Position numbers and translations under genes: made by a program. A stretch of DNA of 64,000 nt from Fibrobacter succinogenes (GTDB lineage: Bacteria > Fibrobacterota > Fibrobacteria > Fibrobacterales > Fibrobacteraceae). This document shows positions 41,845 through 51,394 of this stretch, one piece after another. The notes beneath the pieces were generated by a model. The model was not told the DNA's origin. It saw only the letters and a program-made list of their open reading frames with translations, and ran no database searches. Location of the stretch: NCBI RefSeq assembly GCF_902779965.1, contig NZ_CACZDK010000018.1, positions 1 through 64,000 of the forward strand. Direction: 5' to 3'. Numbering within the stretch: the stretch's first letter is position 1; the number at the start of each line of letters is the position of its first letter.

Positions 41845-42951
41845 ATGGATATTTTGTTTTTTTCCAACATTCCTTCTCCATATTCTATAGCTTATATAAA
41901 CGAGTTGGGAAAATTAGCAAATGTTATTGCTGTATACGAAAAACAATCTTTTAAACATCGAGATTCGAGCTGGAAGTCTTTTTCAGCTCCAAATGTGAAA
42001 AAAATAGTTATAATGAAGGGACTGCCTCTGGGCAGAATATATAAAATATCTTTTGAACCTATTTTTCAAATTTGGAAACATAGGAATTCAAGGATAATTA
42101 TCGCAAATCCTTTAACTCCTTGTGGAATTCTATCCATTTTTTTCTGCAAGTTGTTGCGAATCCCCTTTATCATTCAAAGCGAAGGTGGGCTTGCAAAAAA
42201 CGGCAAAGGTCTAAAGGAACATTTCAAGAAAATAGTGATGCGAGGAGCCTCCTTGTATCTAAGTGGAATGAATCCGAAACATGATTACTTTTTAGCATAT
42301 GGGGCAACTACAGAAAAAATAAAACAGTATCCGTTTTCTTCGTTATATAAAAAGGATTTTCCTAACAGATTATTAAATCAAAAAGAAAAATGCATTTTAC
42401 GAACCGAATTAGGAATAGAAGAAAAAAATGTTGTTCTTTTCGTTGGACAATTTATTTATAGAAAAGGTGTTGATGTTTTGTTGAATGCGTTGTCCATAAC
42501 TCATTCCGAAGTTGGTCTATATTTGATTGGCGGAAAAGAAACTCAAGAATATCGTGATATTATTGACCAATTTGGCTTGAAAAACATTCATTTTATGGAA
42601 TATATTGAATTAAACTCTTTGAAAAAATATTATAGGGCTGCAGATTTTTTCGTTTTGCCAACGAGAGAAGACACTTGGGGACTAGTAATAAATGAAGCCA
42701 TGACTTATGGTTTGCCTATTATTACGACAGATAAATGTGTTGCTGGTCTTGAATTAATCGATGATGGAATAAATGGTTTTTTGGTTCCTGCCGAAAATAC
42801 AAATGCTCTTGTAGAAAAAATCGATTTACTTCTTGACAATCCAAATTTATGTAACAAGATGGCTTTGAATAATTTTGAAAAAATAAAAGATTATAGCTAT
42901 GAAAATATGGCACATGTAATATACAATTATTTGAACAATTTTAATACATAG
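41845..42951 (+). CDS. GT4 family glycosyltransferase
   Basis: A 368-residue GT-B glycosyltransferase starting one base after the chimeric gene. The second domain has the usual signals: VVLFVGQFIYRKGVDVLLNA, FVLPTREDTWGLVINEAMTYGLPII (the donor-binding E-x7-E region). The acceptor domain begins MDILFFSNIPSPYSIAYINE. It is the first gene of a markedly AT-rich run that extends to about 48.6 kb. Donor and acceptor sugars cannot be told from sequence. Confidence 0.88.
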   Translation: MDILFFSNIPSPYSIAYINELGKLANVIAVYEKQSFKHRDSSWKSFSAPNVKKIVIMKGLPLGRIYKISFEPIFQIWKHRNSRIIIANPLTPCGILSIFFCKLLRIPFIIQSEGGLAKNGKGLKEHFKKIVMRGASLYLSGMNPKHDYFLAYGATTEKIKQYPFSSLYKKDFPNRLLNQKEKCILRTELGIEEKNVVLFVGQFIYRKGVDVLLNALSITHSEVGLYLIGGKETQEYRDIIDQFGLKNIHFMEYIELNSLKKYYRAADFFVLPTREDTWGLVINEAMTYGLPIITTDKCVAGLELIDDGINGFLVPAENTNALVEKIDLLLDNPNLCNKMALNNFEKIKDYSYENMAHVIYNYLNNFNT

Positions 42952-42994
42952 GGTGTTGACACATTGATTTTCATCTTTAAGAAGGTTTTCTATA

Positions 42995-44122
42995 ATGAAA
43001 TTTGTTATTTTTGCAGACAGATCGTATAATTACATAAAACCTCTTGCAAATGGATTGCAAAAAACTTTGATAGAAATGGGGCACTCTTCTGAAATTCTAT
43101 ATAATGGAATTTATTGGTTGAGTGATTTAAATCTTTTTAAAGTTGTTATAGCTGACATATATAGGATTTATTTAAATATAAAACATAAACAAAAAGATTT
43201 ATTCATTTATCGATTCTTTGGTTTGTTTTTTTTCTTAACAGCCAAAAGACGAAAGCTTTTAAAAGAATGTGATTGCATTATCATTGTGAATAATTGCCCA
43301 AGTGCATTTTTAAAAAACAAAAGGATTGATTGGCTAAGAGAGAAATTTAACAAGCCTATTGTCAATTACGATTTTCATTATTTACCGAATCAAGGTTGGT
43401 GGAAATACATGAATGAGGGTTATAGGGGCTTAGAACAGTATGATTGGTATCTTCCTGTAGGTTTGGTGACTGAATTTGCTATTCCGAAAGGAATTCCTAA
43501 AATTTATACCTGTATAGGCATGGATGTAAATAGCAAAGATTTATATCCTGAACAAGATGATTTTATCGTACTTCTTGATTTTCCTCGTCCAGGGCATGAA
43601 ATAAAACGTTCTGAAGAGAAAAAAACATTAGAAGAACTTGGTGTAAAATTCATCGAATTACACGGCCGTTATACAACAAAACAAATTCGAGCAATTTATA
43701 GAAAAGCTTCTGTATATTTAGTGAGCTGTAGAGAAAGCTTTGGTTTGCCAATTGTTGAATTACAGTTGTGTGGTGCAAAAATATTTACGCCTTATTTAGA
43801 ATGGGTCCCCGCTCATTATTTAAATAAATCTATAAATAAAAAATCGGCTGGATTATTAGGTGAAAATTTTGTCGTTTACGAAAACAAAGATGGGTTAAAG
43901 AAAGCTCTGCAAAAAGCCAAAATTGAATTTAACGCCTCAAAGAATGTAGAGAAGTTTAAAGAGGATTACCCTTTTTATAACCAAATTTCTAATAAAATGT
44001 TAGAAACATTTGTATTGAAATTAAAAGAAGGTGCAATAACGAGTCAATCTCATGAAGAGTACAAAAAATATAACGGTTTCATTTCTAAAGACGATGATTA
44101 TAAACAATCTGACCGAATATGA
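42995..44122 (+). CDS. glycosyltransferase (GT-B, divergent)
   Basis: A 375-residue cytoplasmic protein with weak but real GT1/GT4-like features in its C-half: RAIYRKASVYLVSCRESFGLPIVELQLCGAKIFTPY, which matches the donor-binding region of glycosyltransferases. The N-half (FVIFADRSYNYIKPLANGLQKTL) is an acceptor-type Rossmann domain. Very AT-rich with many Lys and Asn codons. It overlaps the Wzy gene by 4 bases. Specificity unknown. Confidence 0.75.
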   Translation: MKFVIFADRSYNYIKPLANGLQKTLIEMGHSSEILYNGIYWLSDLNLFKVVIADIYRIYLNIKHKQKDLFIYRFFGLFFFLTAKRRKLLKECDCIIIVNNCPSAFLKNKRIDWLREKFNKPIVNYDFHYLPNQGWWKYMNEGYRGLEQYDWYLPVGLVTEFAIPKGIPKIYTCIGMDVNSKDLYPEQDDFIVLLDFPRPGHEIKRSEEKKTLEELGVKFIELHGRYTTKQIRAIYRKASVYLVSCRESFGLPIVELQLCGAKIFTPYLEWVPAHYLNKSINKKSAGLLGENFVVYENKDGLKKALQKAKIEFNASKNVEKFKEDYPFYNQISNKMLETFVLKLKEGAITSQSHEEYKKYNGFISKDDDYKQSDRI

Positions 44123-45348
44123 TTTATATTAATTATATTGTCCCTTTTTTACTCTGTTTTCCGATGATAAGCCGTTGGATTTTTCCTTCTGCTATTGAAA
44201 CGTTATTTGTTATAGATTTTAAATTTTATAATCTATATTTACCAGATTTAACTTTACTTTTATATCTTTATTTTCAAAGAAGAATTTGCCTAGTTAGAAA
44301 GGGACTTTGGCAAATTACTTTTGAAAAAAAACTTAAACTTATTGCTTTTTTATTGATTGGCTATACTTTTATTATAGGCGTAGCCTATAATAATTCTGAG
44401 ATACTTTTACCTTTGACGAGTGATTTTTCGTGGCTTTGGGTGACAATCATATTTGTATTTTATCCGCTTTCAAAAGAGCAGATGGAAAATTCTAAATATA
44501 TTGTGATTCCAACATTAATTATTTTATGCGTTGAAACGATACTGTATTCTTTTGGAATTCTCAATTATACATCGTCAACAGGAAATGAAATTGAACATCA
44601 AGAGATTGCTAATATATTTAGAATTTCAACAACAATAGGATCTGCAACTGGGACGGCATTTATTTTGATGATTCTTGGCTTTATATGTACTTCGAAATAT
44701 AAAATATCAATAATGCTTAAAATATTTCTTTATATGGTTACTTCAATTTCTATGTTACTTACAATTAGCAGAGCTTCCATTTTTACATGGAGTATCTATT
44801 TGTTTACGGTTTGTTTGGTGTTCTATTTTTCAAAAGGAATAACAGTAAAAAAAATTTTCTTTATTTTCCTTATATTTGGTGCGTTTGTTGGTTCTTATCA
44901 TCTAGGATTCTTTAATCCTTTAATAGAAAGGAACGTTCAATTATCATATGATGCAAATGTTATGACTAATAGAGACCGTTTATTTGAAAAAGCTTTAAAT
45001 GTTGTTCAAGAATCTCACTATATGGGTGTTGGATTGGGACAGGTTTTCCCAAATAAAGATATTGCGAATTGCATTAACTCTGTTTATAAAACGGCGCCGC
45101 ATAATTGCTATTTGGTTATACTTGCCGAGTTGGGGCTTTGGGGACTTGCTCTTTTTTTGTTTATGATAATAATGATGACGTTACAATTAGATTTCTCAAA
45201 AGCAGCTACAATAGGTTGGATAGGAATTTTGCTTGTTAACTTTAATACTGAAGGAGTAATTCTTCATTCCGAATTTTGGAGTGTAGTAGTTCTTTTTTGG
45301 TTGAATTTGGAGAAAAAAAATGAAAATATTATACATATGCATGCATAA
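44119..45348 (+). CDS. wzy: O-antigen/capsule polymerase Wzy
   Basis: A 409-residue integral membrane protein with about ten to eleven hydrophobic helices and a large periplasmic loop near residues 270-335. Wzy-type features include the motif-like RASIFTWSIYLFTVCL helix and the loop NVVQESHYMGVGLGQVFPNKD, similar to the HNxxL-type loop of O-antigen ligase/polymerase (PF04932) with PHNCYLVILAELG later. It should join repeat units at the outer face of the inner membrane. Sequence similarity in this family is always low; the topology and place in the locus carry the call. Confidence 0.82.
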   Translation: MIYINYIVPFLLCFPMISRWIFPSAIETLFVIDFKFYNLYLPDLTLLLYLYFQRRICLVRKGLWQITFEKKLKLIAFLLIGYTFIIGVAYNNSEILLPLTSDFSWLWVTIIFVFYPLSKEQMENSKYIVIPTLIILCVETILYSFGILNYTSSTGNEIEHQEIANIFRISTTIGSATGTAFILMILGFICTSKYKISIMLKIFLYMVTSISMLLTISRASIFTWSIYLFTVCLVFYFSKGITVKKIFFIFLIFGAFVGSYHLGFFNPLIERNVQLSYDANVMTNRDRLFEKALNVVQESHYMGVGLGQVFPNKDIANCINSVYKTAPHNCYLVILAELGLWGLALFLFMIIMMTLQLDFSKAATIGWIGILLVNFNTEGVILHSEFWSVVVLFWLNLEKKNENIIHMHA

Positions 45349-46477
45349 TCCTTTTGGGCGAGGAGACGGAGGGGACCTAGCATCTCACGCTTATTTTAAT
45401 GCGTTCTGCAAACTTGCTAATGGTGCTATTGATTTAATATGTTCTAATGAAATTGAATTAAAAAACAATAGTGAAGATAATTTTACTAAGGGAAAAATTT
45501 TTTTTGCCCCTGAACGTCCTTTTTTTTATAAACTGCTAAGTGTTGTAACAGGTCGTTTAAATCGATACACAAGATTTGCAAAAAGAATCATTAAAAAAGG
45601 ACACTATGAATATGTTGTATTTGACCACAGCTCTATTGCAGGTCAGTTGGTTGATTATGCGAAAAAAAATGGCGTTAAAACGATAACTATACACCATAAT
45701 TATGAATACGAGTATTATAAAGATAATTCAAAATGGTTAAATCGATTGCTTTTTTTGCATCATGTGGTGAGGAACGAAAAAAAAGCGTATCAAAAATCTG
45801 ATTTGAATCTTTTTTTGACTAAACAAGATCTTGTAACTTTCGAAAATGTTTACAAACATTCTCTTAACAAAAATGCGGTTCTAGGAACATTTGAATATAT
45901 GTCCAATACTCATTTGCCCCAAATTAGACAAAATGAAAATGGTGATTGTATAACATTCTCGATTACAGGAACTCTTTGTAGTTTTCAAACAAATGATGGA
46001 ATTAAGTATTTCTTTAGCAAGTTATTTTCTTGCATGCCATCTAAATGCAAAGTTATCATCTCGGGGAAAAATCCAACAGAAGATATTATTCTGCTTTGTC
46101 GTGAACATGCTAATGTAAAATTAATAAAGAACCCTGAAAATATGGATGACGTAATTCAACAGTCTGATGTGTATCTTTGTCCAACAAGAATTGGAGGCGG
46201 TTTAAAATTAAGGGTAATGGACGGCTTACGAAACGGAATCCCTGTGCTCTGTCATGAAAAGGCGGCAAGAGGTTATGACTTTTTTTACGATACACCTTTC
46301 TTTAAAATTTTTCACAATGAAATGGAATTTAAAGAATATTTGATAGAACTAATAGAGAATGTTCAAGAAAAAAATTTTTCAAGAATTTTTATTCAAGAAA
46401 AATATGAAGAATACTTCTCTTTTAATTCTGGCTTTCAAAGATTGAAATCTATTTTTGAAACAACATTTATTATTTAG
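45320..46477 (+). CDS. GT4-like glycosyltransferase
   Basis: A 385-residue glycosyltransferase. N-terminus MKILYICMHNPFGRGDGGDLAS is the acceptor domain with a Gly-rich loop; residues 285-340 contain IQQSDVYLCPTRIGGGLKLRVMDGLRNGIPVL, the donor-binding element of the Glyco_trans_1_4 type. The start lies inside the wzy gene (29-base overlap), implying coupled translation. AT-rich like its neighbours. Sugar unknown. Confidence 0.85.
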   Translation: MKILYICMHNPFGRGDGGDLASHAYFNAFCKLANGAIDLICSNEIELKNNSEDNFTKGKIFFAPERPFFYKLLSVVTGRLNRYTRFAKRIIKKGHYEYVVFDHSSIAGQLVDYAKKNGVKTITIHHNYEYEYYKDNSKWLNRLLFLHHVVRNEKKAYQKSDLNLFLTKQDLVTFENVYKHSLNKNAVLGTFEYMSNTHLPQIRQNENGDCITFSITGTLCSFQTNDGIKYFFSKLFSCMPSKCKVIISGKNPTEDIILLCREHANVKLIKNPENMDDVIQQSDVYLCPTRIGGGLKLRVMDGLRNGIPVLCHEKAARGYDFFYDTPFFKIFHNEMEFKEYLIELIENVQEKNFSRIFIQEKYEEYFSFNSGFQRLKSIFETTFII

Positions 46478-46492
46478 CCTCATGAGAGTTGT

Positions 46493-47611
46493 ATGAAAAA
46501 AATCGGAATTGTTACTTTCTGGAATTCACAAGATAATTATGGGCAGTTGTTGCAGTGTTTTGCATTGTCTTCATTTCTGAAAAAAATGGAATACGAACCG
46601 CAACTGATAAAGATGCGAACTGTTGTGAAAACGACTGTTTTTCATAAAATTGTAACATTTTTAACTTTATTAAAAACTCCTAGCAAGCTATTTTATGTTC
46701 TTTTGGAGAAAAAACTTGTAAAAAAAAGTCGAGCTATGAATGATGCTCATCCAAGATTTTTCGATGATTTTCGTAGAAAACATATTCCATCAACTGATGT
46801 TATTTATATAGAAGATTTCTTTTCTAATCCATTATACTTTGACGCTTATATAACAGGAAGTGATCAAGTTTGGAATTCTTTGTCGCCACTTTATTTTTTA
46901 CAATTCGCTCCAAATGGCGCAAAAAAAATAGCTTATGCAGCATCAATGGGTGGATATAAACCAAACGAAAATGAACGAATCGCTTTGAAAAACTATGTTA
47001 AAGATTTTGATTATGTTTCTTTGCGAGAAAAACAAGCTTTAGAATTCTTTAAAAAATATGATGTTTGTCAAGCAGAATGTGTACCTGATCCGACGCTCTT
47101 GCTTACAAAGAATGATTACAAAAAACTTTATGAAGATAAAATTTTATTTTCAAGAAAACCCTACATATTGCTCTATCTTTTAGGAAATAAATTACAATTT
47201 GATGTCGCTAAGATTTATGAATATGCAAAAGAGAAAAGACTTGATGTGATTTATGTAGCAAGTCAAGGACGAACAGATAAATATTCTAAGGAATATCCTT
47301 CGATTGAAGGATGGCTTGAATTGGTGGAAAATGCAGAAATGGTTGTGACAAATTCATTCCATGGAACTGTATTTTCGATGATATATCGGAAAAGGTTTAC
47401 AACACTACTTTTGACGGGACCTTTTGCAAAAATGAATGACCGAATTACGGATATGTTAAAAAAGTACGGCCTAGAGAAACAAATTTTTTCAGGAAGTCTA
47501 GATGAATACGATAAAGATGTTGACTACAATCTCTTTGAGAGCATTCTTTTTAAAGAACAAATGTATGTTCAACAAAAACTTCGGAATGTAATTGGAGAAA
47601 ATGTAGAATAA
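46493..47611 (+). CDS. polysaccharide pyruvyl transferase family protein
   Basis: A 372-residue member of PF04230, which transfers pyruvate from phosphoenolpyruvate to a sugar as a ketal. The family N-terminus IGIVTFWNSQDNYGQLLQCFAL, the YITGSDQVWNSL motif, and the C-terminal MVVTNSFHGTVFSMIYRK segment are clear. This gives a charged group on the repeat unit. Such genes are often found with the F420-dehydrogenase-beta-like protein, which occurs here at 50128. Confidence 0.9.
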   Translation: MKKIGIVTFWNSQDNYGQLLQCFALSSFLKKMEYEPQLIKMRTVVKTTVFHKIVTFLTLLKTPSKLFYVLLEKKLVKKSRAMNDAHPRFFDDFRRKHIPSTDVIYIEDFFSNPLYFDAYITGSDQVWNSLSPLYFLQFAPNGAKKIAYAASMGGYKPNENERIALKNYVKDFDYVSLREKQALEFFKKYDVCQAECVPDPTLLLTKNDYKKLYEDKILFSRKPYILLYLLGNKLQFDVAKIYEYAKEKRLDVIYVASQGRTDKYSKEYPSIEGWLELVENAEMVVTNSFHGTVFSMIYRKRFTTLLLTGPFAKMNDRITDMLKKYGLEKQIFSGSLDEYDKDVDYNLFESILFKEQMYVQQKLRNVIGENVE

Positions 47612-48633
47612 ATGGAAAATTCGTCAAATATTGTAAAATATGAATATGGCCAAATAGCTGAAAAAATTTATGTGTTAAACATTCTTAAATGTTTTGGCTG
47701 TATTGGGGTTGTGTTTATCCACGTTAATTTTCCTGGATTGTTTGGCTCTGTTGTTGAAAGACTGTCTAGATTTGCTGTTCCAGTTTTCTTTATGATTTCA
47801 GGCTTTTTCGCTTTTGACAAGAATGAATTGATCATAAAAAGAAGATTAAAGAAAATTCTGAAAATTCTTTTTGTTGGAAGCGTTTTGTATTTTATTCAAA
47901 ATGTATTTTCTTATGCTTTTCGAGGTGTTCTTAATGAATTCTTCATACATTTTTTCCAATTAAAGATTTTGTTTATGGCTTTTGTTTTTTGCAACTGGCT
48001 GGCTTCAGTTCTTTGGTATTTAATCGCCATGGCAGAAACATATGCATTGTGGTATTTTGTTGTTAAACATAATAAAGAAAATAAATTTTTATCGGCAATT
48101 CCGTTTTTATTCTCTTTAATGATAATTCTTAATTTAATTTGTGATTCTTTGAATATTTCATGGGTGTTTCATACAAATTTTATGACAGAAGCGATGCCGT
48201 ATTTTTTGTTAGGTTATTTAATTCATAAACATAAATTCATTTTGGTTAAATACCATATGTATTATTATTTCTTATTGTTTTTTTTTTGGGGGGGGCTGCC
48301 GTTTTGTCAAAAATTATTAAAGCATCTATTGATTTCTCGTGTGTTGGAATAATTGCTTATTCTATAGCCGTTTTTATGATTGCACTTAAAATGCCTAATA
48401 GATCTTATTGCAAAATGCTCGAATATGTTGGAGAAAAACTGTCGTTGAATATCTATATAATACATATGTTAGTTTATTCTGTTTTTAACATTGTTTGTCT
48501 TCACTTTTTCAAGGTTGACTATAAAATAGGTTTGTTGAGTTGGTTATATCCATTGTTAATTGTATTAAATTTAATTTTTCTGTCTTTTTTACTAAAAAAA
48601 TATTTTGAGAATACATGTCTCAGCTTAAATTAG
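47612..48633 (+). pseudogene. acyltransferase 3 family protein, split by a frameshift at a T10G8 tract
   Basis: An integral-membrane O-acyltransferase (acyltransferase 3) that would acetylate a sugar. The first 222 or so codons (from ATG 47612) encode the family start (LNILKCFGCIGVVFIHVN, AVPVFFMISGFF) and about six helices. At 48278-48295 the run of ten T and eight G shifts the frame, and the product ends at 48352 with 30 wrong residues. The remaining helices are encoded in the next frame up to 48633. One extra base in the tract (or two fewer) restores a full-length protein of about 340 residues. It may be a phase-variable ON/OFF gene, a fixed pseudogene or a sequencing slip. Confidence 0.82.
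48278..48295 (+). repeat. homopolymeric T10-G8 tract in coding sequence
   Basis: Ten consecutive T directly followed by eight consecutive G at the point where the acyltransferase frame breaks. G runs of this length are rare in AT-rich sequence and are typical slippage sites of phase-variable surface-glycan genes. Confidence 0.85.
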
Positions 48634-50126
48634 GTGCACTTCTTTCATACGTAGCTTTGGCTCTCCAAAATTTGGTGGCGTTACTCTACACACCCTTTAT
48701 GCTTCGCATGATGGGCAAGTCGGAGTATGGACTTTATTCTATTGCGGCCTCCATTGTTGCGTATTTGACGATTCTTGATTTGGGCTTTGGTAACGCCATT
48801 GTCCGTTATACGGCAAAGTTCAGGGCCGAAGATAAACTAGATGAACAGTACGAAATGTTCGGGATGTTTTTCTTGCTGTATTGCGGTATTGGCCTGATTG
48901 CGTTGCTAGCCGGTGGAGTTCTGTATTGGAATGCTGAGAATATTTTTGATGTGTCCATGACGGCGAATGAACTTTCGCGTACAAAGGTTATCCTTGCACT
49001 GATGGTTTTCAATTTGGCGATTACGTTTCCGTTCAGCCTCTTTGGCTCTATCATCACGGCGTACGAACAGTTTGTGTTCCAGAAGGTGGTCGCCATCGTA
49101 CGCATTGTCTTGAATACTGCGACGATGATTGTCCTTCTGAACTTTGGCTACAAGGCGATTGCCATGGTGGTCGTTACGACCATATTCAATGTCTTGACGC
49201 TTGTACTGAATTTCTGGTATTGCAAGCACTACCTGAAAATCAAACTGAAATTTGCTAGATTCAAGTGGGATTTTTTGAAAGAAGTATCAATCTATTCTTT
49301 TTGGATATTCCTGAATGCTATTATGGACCGTATTTATTGGAGTACGGGACAGTTCGTGCTTGGAGCATATTCCGGTACAGCTGTTGTTGCTGTATTTGCT
49401 GTTGCAATAATGTTGGAAAGTATGTATATGAGTTTTTCAACGGCTATTAGTGGAGTTTTTCTTCCAAAGGTGACTGCAATGGCAGTGCGCGATTCCGATG
49501 GAAAATCTATTTCGGACTTATTTATCAAAACTGGTAGAATTCAATATTGCGTAATGATTCTTGTACTTACGGGATTCTTCCTTTTTGGTCGACCGTTTAT
49601 TTATTTATGGGCTGGGGCCGGCTACGATGACGCCTATATTATCGCAATGCTGTTCTTTGTCCCACTGACTGTTCCGCTGATTCAGAATTTGGGAATTACA
49701 ATCTTGCAAGCCCGCAATCAGATGAAATTCAGGTCACTCCTGTATTTGATCATTTCTCTTGTTAGCTTAGGTGCACAGATTCCTCTGTCTAAATATTATG
49801 GTGGAATAGGTTGTGCATGTGCTATTGCCGGGGCGCTTGTGCTAGGGCAAATTTTGGTGATGAATGTGTATTATCAGATTAAGCAGAAAATTGATATTGT
49901 CGGTTTCTGGATTGAAATTGTAAAGATGTCTATTGTTCCTGCTGTATTGACCGTGTTGACCTACCATGTTTTGCATCTTTACGCCATTGATTCGGTTGTG
50001 AAACTCGTTACGGGCATAGTTCTTTATCTGTTGGTTTATTTACCCTTGTTCTTTATGTTTTCGATGAACTCCTACGAACGCGATTTGATTTTAAAGCCTA
50101 TAAAGAAGATTCTCAAGAGGGCGTAA
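48615..50126 (+). CDS. wzx: Wzx-type oligosaccharide flippase
   Basis: A 503-residue multi-pass protein (12-14 helices) of the MOP/PST superfamily. Its N-terminus (YVALALQNLVALLYTPFMLRMMGKSEYGLYS) is the typical start of polysaccharide biosynthesis flippases, and the PVLLFFVPLTVPLIQNLG-like region and paired helices towards the C-terminus agree. It should move undecaprenyl-linked repeat units across the inner membrane. The ATG lies 19 bases inside the 3' end of the acyltransferase. Base composition returns to that of the core genome from here. Confidence 0.92.
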   Translation: MSQLKLGALLSYVALALQNLVALLYTPFMLRMMGKSEYGLYSIAASIVAYLTILDLGFGNAIVRYTAKFRAEDKLDEQYEMFGMFFLLYCGIGLIALLAGGVLYWNAENIFDVSMTANELSRTKVILALMVFNLAITFPFSLFGSIITAYEQFVFQKVVAIVRIVLNTATMIVLLNFGYKAIAMVVVTTIFNVLTLVLNFWYCKHYLKIKLKFARFKWDFLKEVSIYSFWIFLNAIMDRIYWSTGQFVLGAYSGTAVVAVFAVAIMLESMYMSFSTAISGVFLPKVTAMAVRDSDGKSISDLFIKTGRIQYCVMILVLTGFFLFGRPFIYLWAGAGYDDAYIIAMLFFVPLTVPLIQNLGITILQARNQMKFRSLLYLIISLVSLGAQIPLSKYYGGIGCACAIAGALVLGQILVMNVYYQIKQKIDIVGFWIEIVKMSIVPAVLTVLTYHVLHLYAIDSVVKLVTGIVLYLLVYLPLFFMFSMNSYERDLILKPIKKILKRA

Positions 50127-50127
50127 C

Positions 50128-51333
50128 ATGAATATCCCCGTCCTGAATTGCTCCTCCTGCGCGGCTTGTGCCAACATCTGTTCCTGTAGCGCGATTTCAA
50201 TGCAGTTGAATGCCGATGGCTTTTATCGCCCGGTTATTGATGCGGAAAAGTGCGTCGAATGCGGTGCTTGCGAACGCGCTTGCCCATGGAATAAATCTGT
50301 TGAAAACCCGAATGTCGCGGATGTGTCGCCCAAAACGGTGGCAGCCTATGCGAAAGACGAGGCTGTCCGTTTGCAGTCTTCCAGCGGTGGAATATTCACT
50401 GTTTTGGCGGAGCGCATTTTGGATGACGGTGGGGTGGTGGTTGGTGTCGCGCAGACAGCTCCAACCCGTTTCGGGCATATTGTTGTTGACAACAAGGCTG
50501 ACGTGGCAAAACTGCGCGGATCCAAGTATGTGCAGGCCGATGTCGGACTTGTGTATCGAGAGGTCCGTAGCCTGCTCAAGACTGGGCGCAAAGTGCTGTT
50601 TTCGGGGACGCCTTGCCAGGTGGCTGGTCTTTATGCGGTTCTCGGTAATGCGGCGACCTCTGCCGACTTGTTCACGGTTGATGTTGTGTGTCATGGTTCG
50701 CCTAGTGTGAAAGTTTTTGAAAAGTATGTTGCTGAAATAGAGAACGACAAGTCGGCTCTTGTGAAGTCCACCCGTTTTCGCGATAAGCGGAACGGGTGGA
50801 AATTGTACTCAATGACTTCGTCATTGAGTACAATCTCTGGAGACTGTTTTCAAATTTCTGAAACGCTTCGCGAAAACCGGTTCATGCGAGTGTTCTTGCA
50901 AAATATCTGCCTGAACACAAGTTGCGCCGATTGCCATTATGGCAAATTGCCTCGAATTGCTGATATTACGCTTGGGGACTATTGGAATATTGCGCAATTT
51001 CATCCCGAAATGGATGATGATAAGGGAATTTCTGTTGTATTGCTAAACACTGCCCACGGGTTGAGTCTATTCAAATCTGTAGAAGGCAAATTATCAGTAT
51101 GTGCGTCAAAAGTTGAAAAAGCCATTGCGGGAAATTTGTGCATTGTTCGTTCTAGCCAACAACATCCAAAGAGGACAATGTTCTTTACCAATTTGAATAA
51201 ATACACCCTTAATCAATTAATAACAATGTATTGTCCGCCTCCCTCCTTTGCGAAACGAATGTATTATCGTGTGAGAGGAATGCTTGGAAGAATAAAAAGA
51301 AAGTTGTTGAATTGGTTTATAATTGAATGTTAA
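50128..51333 (+). CDS. ferredoxin/F420 dehydrogenase beta-like (FrhB-type) protein
   Basis: A 401-residue protein with two 4Fe-4S ferredoxin motifs at the N-terminus (NCSSCAACANIC and CVECGACERACPW), followed by FrhB N- and C-terminal domains: SSGGIFTVLAERIL, LFSGTPCQVAGLY, DVVCHGSPSVKVFEKY, and CADCHYGKLPRIADITLGDYW. Such proteins are flavin/iron-sulfur oxidoreductases and are frequent in polysaccharide loci next to pyruvyl transferases. F420 itself is not implied. What it reduces is not known. Starts one base after wzx and overlaps the open frame of the LicD gene. Confidence 0.88.
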   Translation: MNIPVLNCSSCAACANICSCSAISMQLNADGFYRPVIDAEKCVECGACERACPWNKSVENPNVADVSPKTVAAYAKDEAVRLQSSSGGIFTVLAERILDDGGVVVGVAQTAPTRFGHIVVDNKADVAKLRGSKYVQADVGLVYREVRSLLKTGRKVLFSGTPCQVAGLYAVLGNAATSADLFTVDVVCHGSPSVKVFEKYVAEIENDKSALVKSTRFRDKRNGWKLYSMTSSLSTISGDCFQISETLRENRFMRVFLQNICLNTSCADCHYGKLPRIADITLGDYWNIAQFHPEMDDDKGISVVLLNTAHGLSLFKSVEGKLSVCASKVEKAIAGNLCIVRSSQQHPKRTMFFTNLNKYTLNQLITMYCPPPSFAKRMYYRVRGMLGRIKRKLLNWFIIEC

Positions 51334-51394
51334 CAGAGAATTTTATGAAAAAAATTTCAATAAGTCATCCAGTTGGATAGGGAATAATGTTTTT

